Of a stretch of DNA of 22,732 nucleotides, positions 21,779 to 22,732 are shown piece by piece. The first letter of the stretch is position 1. Each line of letters opens with the position of its first letter. The position numbers and the translations under genes were made by a program. Under the pieces are notes generated by a model. That model was given only the letters and a program-made list of their open reading frames with translations, had not been told where the DNA came from and ran no database searches. Source of the stretch: Saccoglossus kowalevskii (lineage: Eukaryota > Hemichordata > Enteropneusta > Harrimaniidae); contig NW_003148563.1 in the NCBI RefSeq assembly GCF_000003605.2, forward strand, positions 1 to 22,732. The letters are read 5' to 3'.

Positions 21779-22439
21779 ATCAGTAAAACAAGCAGAACGC
21801 TTGTAAAAACAAAATGGCCACCAGTCCGCCATTTTATGTCGAATCATGAAAAATGTGCATCAGTAACCCACCATGACTGATGTCAATGCCATGTTTATAT
21901 GATATCGGTCAAGGCATTCCAAGAAACGGTTGATGACATGTTTGATTTTGTGATTTTATTTGTTTTTGACAAAAATGGCCGTCAGTCGGATAAATCTCAA
22001 TAAAAATGATAAAATAACTGAAAACGACCTTGCAACAGTTCGTGTCACTAGAGTTCATGTGTTCAGGTCAAATTACAAAAGTTCATGTATTCAGGTCACA
22101 TTACAACAGTTCATGTATTCAGGTCACATTGCAACAGTTCATGTATTCAGGATACATTACAATAGTTCATGTATTCAGGTCACATTGCAACAGTTCATGT
22201 ATTCAGGTCACATTACAACAGTTCATGTATTCAGGTCACATTACAACAGTTCATGCATTCGGGTAACACTACAACAGTTCATGTATTCAGGTCACATTAT
22301 TACAGTTCATGTGTTCAGGTCACATTACAACAGGTCATGTATTCAGGTCACATTACAACAGTTCATGCACTCAGGTCACATACAACAGTTCATGTATTCA
22401 GGTCACATTACAACAATTCACGCATTCACGTCACATTAC
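21779..22439 (+). repeat. Higher-order unit 34 (core 21779-22053, 14 monomers, alpha type)
   Basis: This alpha unit has a CAATAAAAATG core and the rare AGGATACATT monomer (about 22149-22158) shared only with unit 3. Its order after a four-monomer unit also matches units 2-3. Confidence 0.93.
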
Positions 22440-22732
22440 ATCAGTAAAACAAGCAGAACGCTTGTAAAAATAAAATGGCCACCAGTCCGCCATTTTATGT
22501 CGAATCATGAAAAATGTGCATCAGTAACCCACCATGACTGATGTCAATGCCATGTTTATATATCGGTCAAGGCATTCCAAGAAACGGTTGATGGCATGTT
22601 TGATTTTGTGATTTTATTTGTTTTTGACAAAAAATGGCCGTCAGTCGGGATAAATCTCAATGAAAATGATAAAATAACTGAAACGACCTTGCAACCAGTT
22701 TCGTGTCACTAGAGTTTCATTGTGTTTCAGTC
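22440..22732 (+). repeat. Partial unit 35 (core 22440-~22714, indel-rich end)
   Basis: The core has the linked trio AATAAAATGG, TATATATCGG and six A. After about 22645 it departs from every other copy by clustered single-base indels: CAGTCGGGATAA (extra G), ACTGAAACG (one A missing), GCAACCAGTTTCG, GAGTTTCATTGTG and GTTTCAGTC. This looks like uncorrected sequence at a contig end, not a biological variant. Confidence 0.88.

Larger units (their letters stand above)
1..22732. repeat. Two-tier satellite array (28-bp monomers plus ~275-bp core)
   Basis: The whole window is a tandem array. A 28-bp monomer (halves TTCATGTATTCAGG and TCACATTACAACAG) is repeated roughly 466 times and is interrupted by 35 copies of a conserved core of about 275 bp. 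The core runs from ATCAGTAAAACAAGC to CGTGTCACTAGAG. Core-to-core periods are mostly 661 bp (14 monomers) or 438 bp (6 monomers), with outliers from 353 to 2,581 bp. No unique sequence or transposase, reverse-transcriptase or other protein motif interrupts it. Such a structure is typical of eukaryotic satellite or higher-order-repeat DNA. The family was not recognised by name and the chromosomal location is unknown. Confidence 0.97.

Noticed and set aside
1-22732. An exciting multi-gene system such as a defence island, biosynthetic cluster or mobile element with enzymes
   Set aside because: No enzyme or structural gene can be supported in any frame. The only systematic structure is the two-tier repeat.
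1-22732. rRNA, tRNA, snRNA or telomeric repeat
   Set aside because: I saw no tRNA cloverleaf with A and B boxes, no conserved rRNA segment and no TTAGGG-type telomere repeat in the core or monomer.

Overview
The window is one uninterrupted block of eukaryotic satellite-like tandem repeat. I find no credible protein gene, RNA gene, CRISPR array or prokaryotic signal in it. It is AT-rich (the 28-bp monomer is 10/28 G+C), is repeated from the first base to the last, and has no identifiable unique flank. This fits an unplaced repeat contig from a complex eukaryote, probably an animal. The sequence alone does not let me name the lineage.

The array has two tiers. Tier 1 is a 28-bp minisatellite monomer with halves TTCATGTATTCAGG and TCACATTACAACAG. 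Tier 2 is a conserved, non-minisatellite 'core' of about 275 bp that interrupts the monomer array 35 times. One core plus the monomer block to its right makes a higher-order unit, and 34 complete units plus partial ends fill the window. Blocks hold 3, 4, 6, 11, 13, 14, 15, 16, 19, 25 or 79 monomers; 14 (13 blocks) and 6 (8 blocks) dominate. This gives the recurrent periods of about 661 and 438 bp. By block-length arithmetic I estimate about 466 monomers (about 13 kb) and 35 cores (about 9.6 kb).

Layout: 19-2159 has mixed 14-, 4-, 14- and 6-monomer units. 2160-4740 is one core followed by a 79-monomer expansion that contains a near-identical 643-bp tandem duplication. 4741-7384 has four successive 661-bp units. 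7385-18495 has alternating long and short units of several haplotypes. 18496-21396 holds rearranged units, including the smallest (353 bp) and one of 1,015 bp. 21397-22732 has a pair resembling units 2-3 and then a last core. The final ~80 bases carry a burst of single-base indels that looks like an unpolished contig end.

Unit lengths follow a simple rule: whole 28-bp monomers, minus 1 bp when a 27-bp monomer is present, plus 15 bp for each copy of a short monomer TTCATGTCACTAGAG. Core variants are linked to block haplotypes. Both features point to amplification by unequal exchange in register, with occasional chimeric units. Long plus-strand reading frames occur only because the monomer lacks stops in all three frames; I treat them as non-coding. 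The core has two perfect short inverted repeats and a degenerate CENP-B-box-like stretch. These are the only candidate functional signals, and both are speculative.
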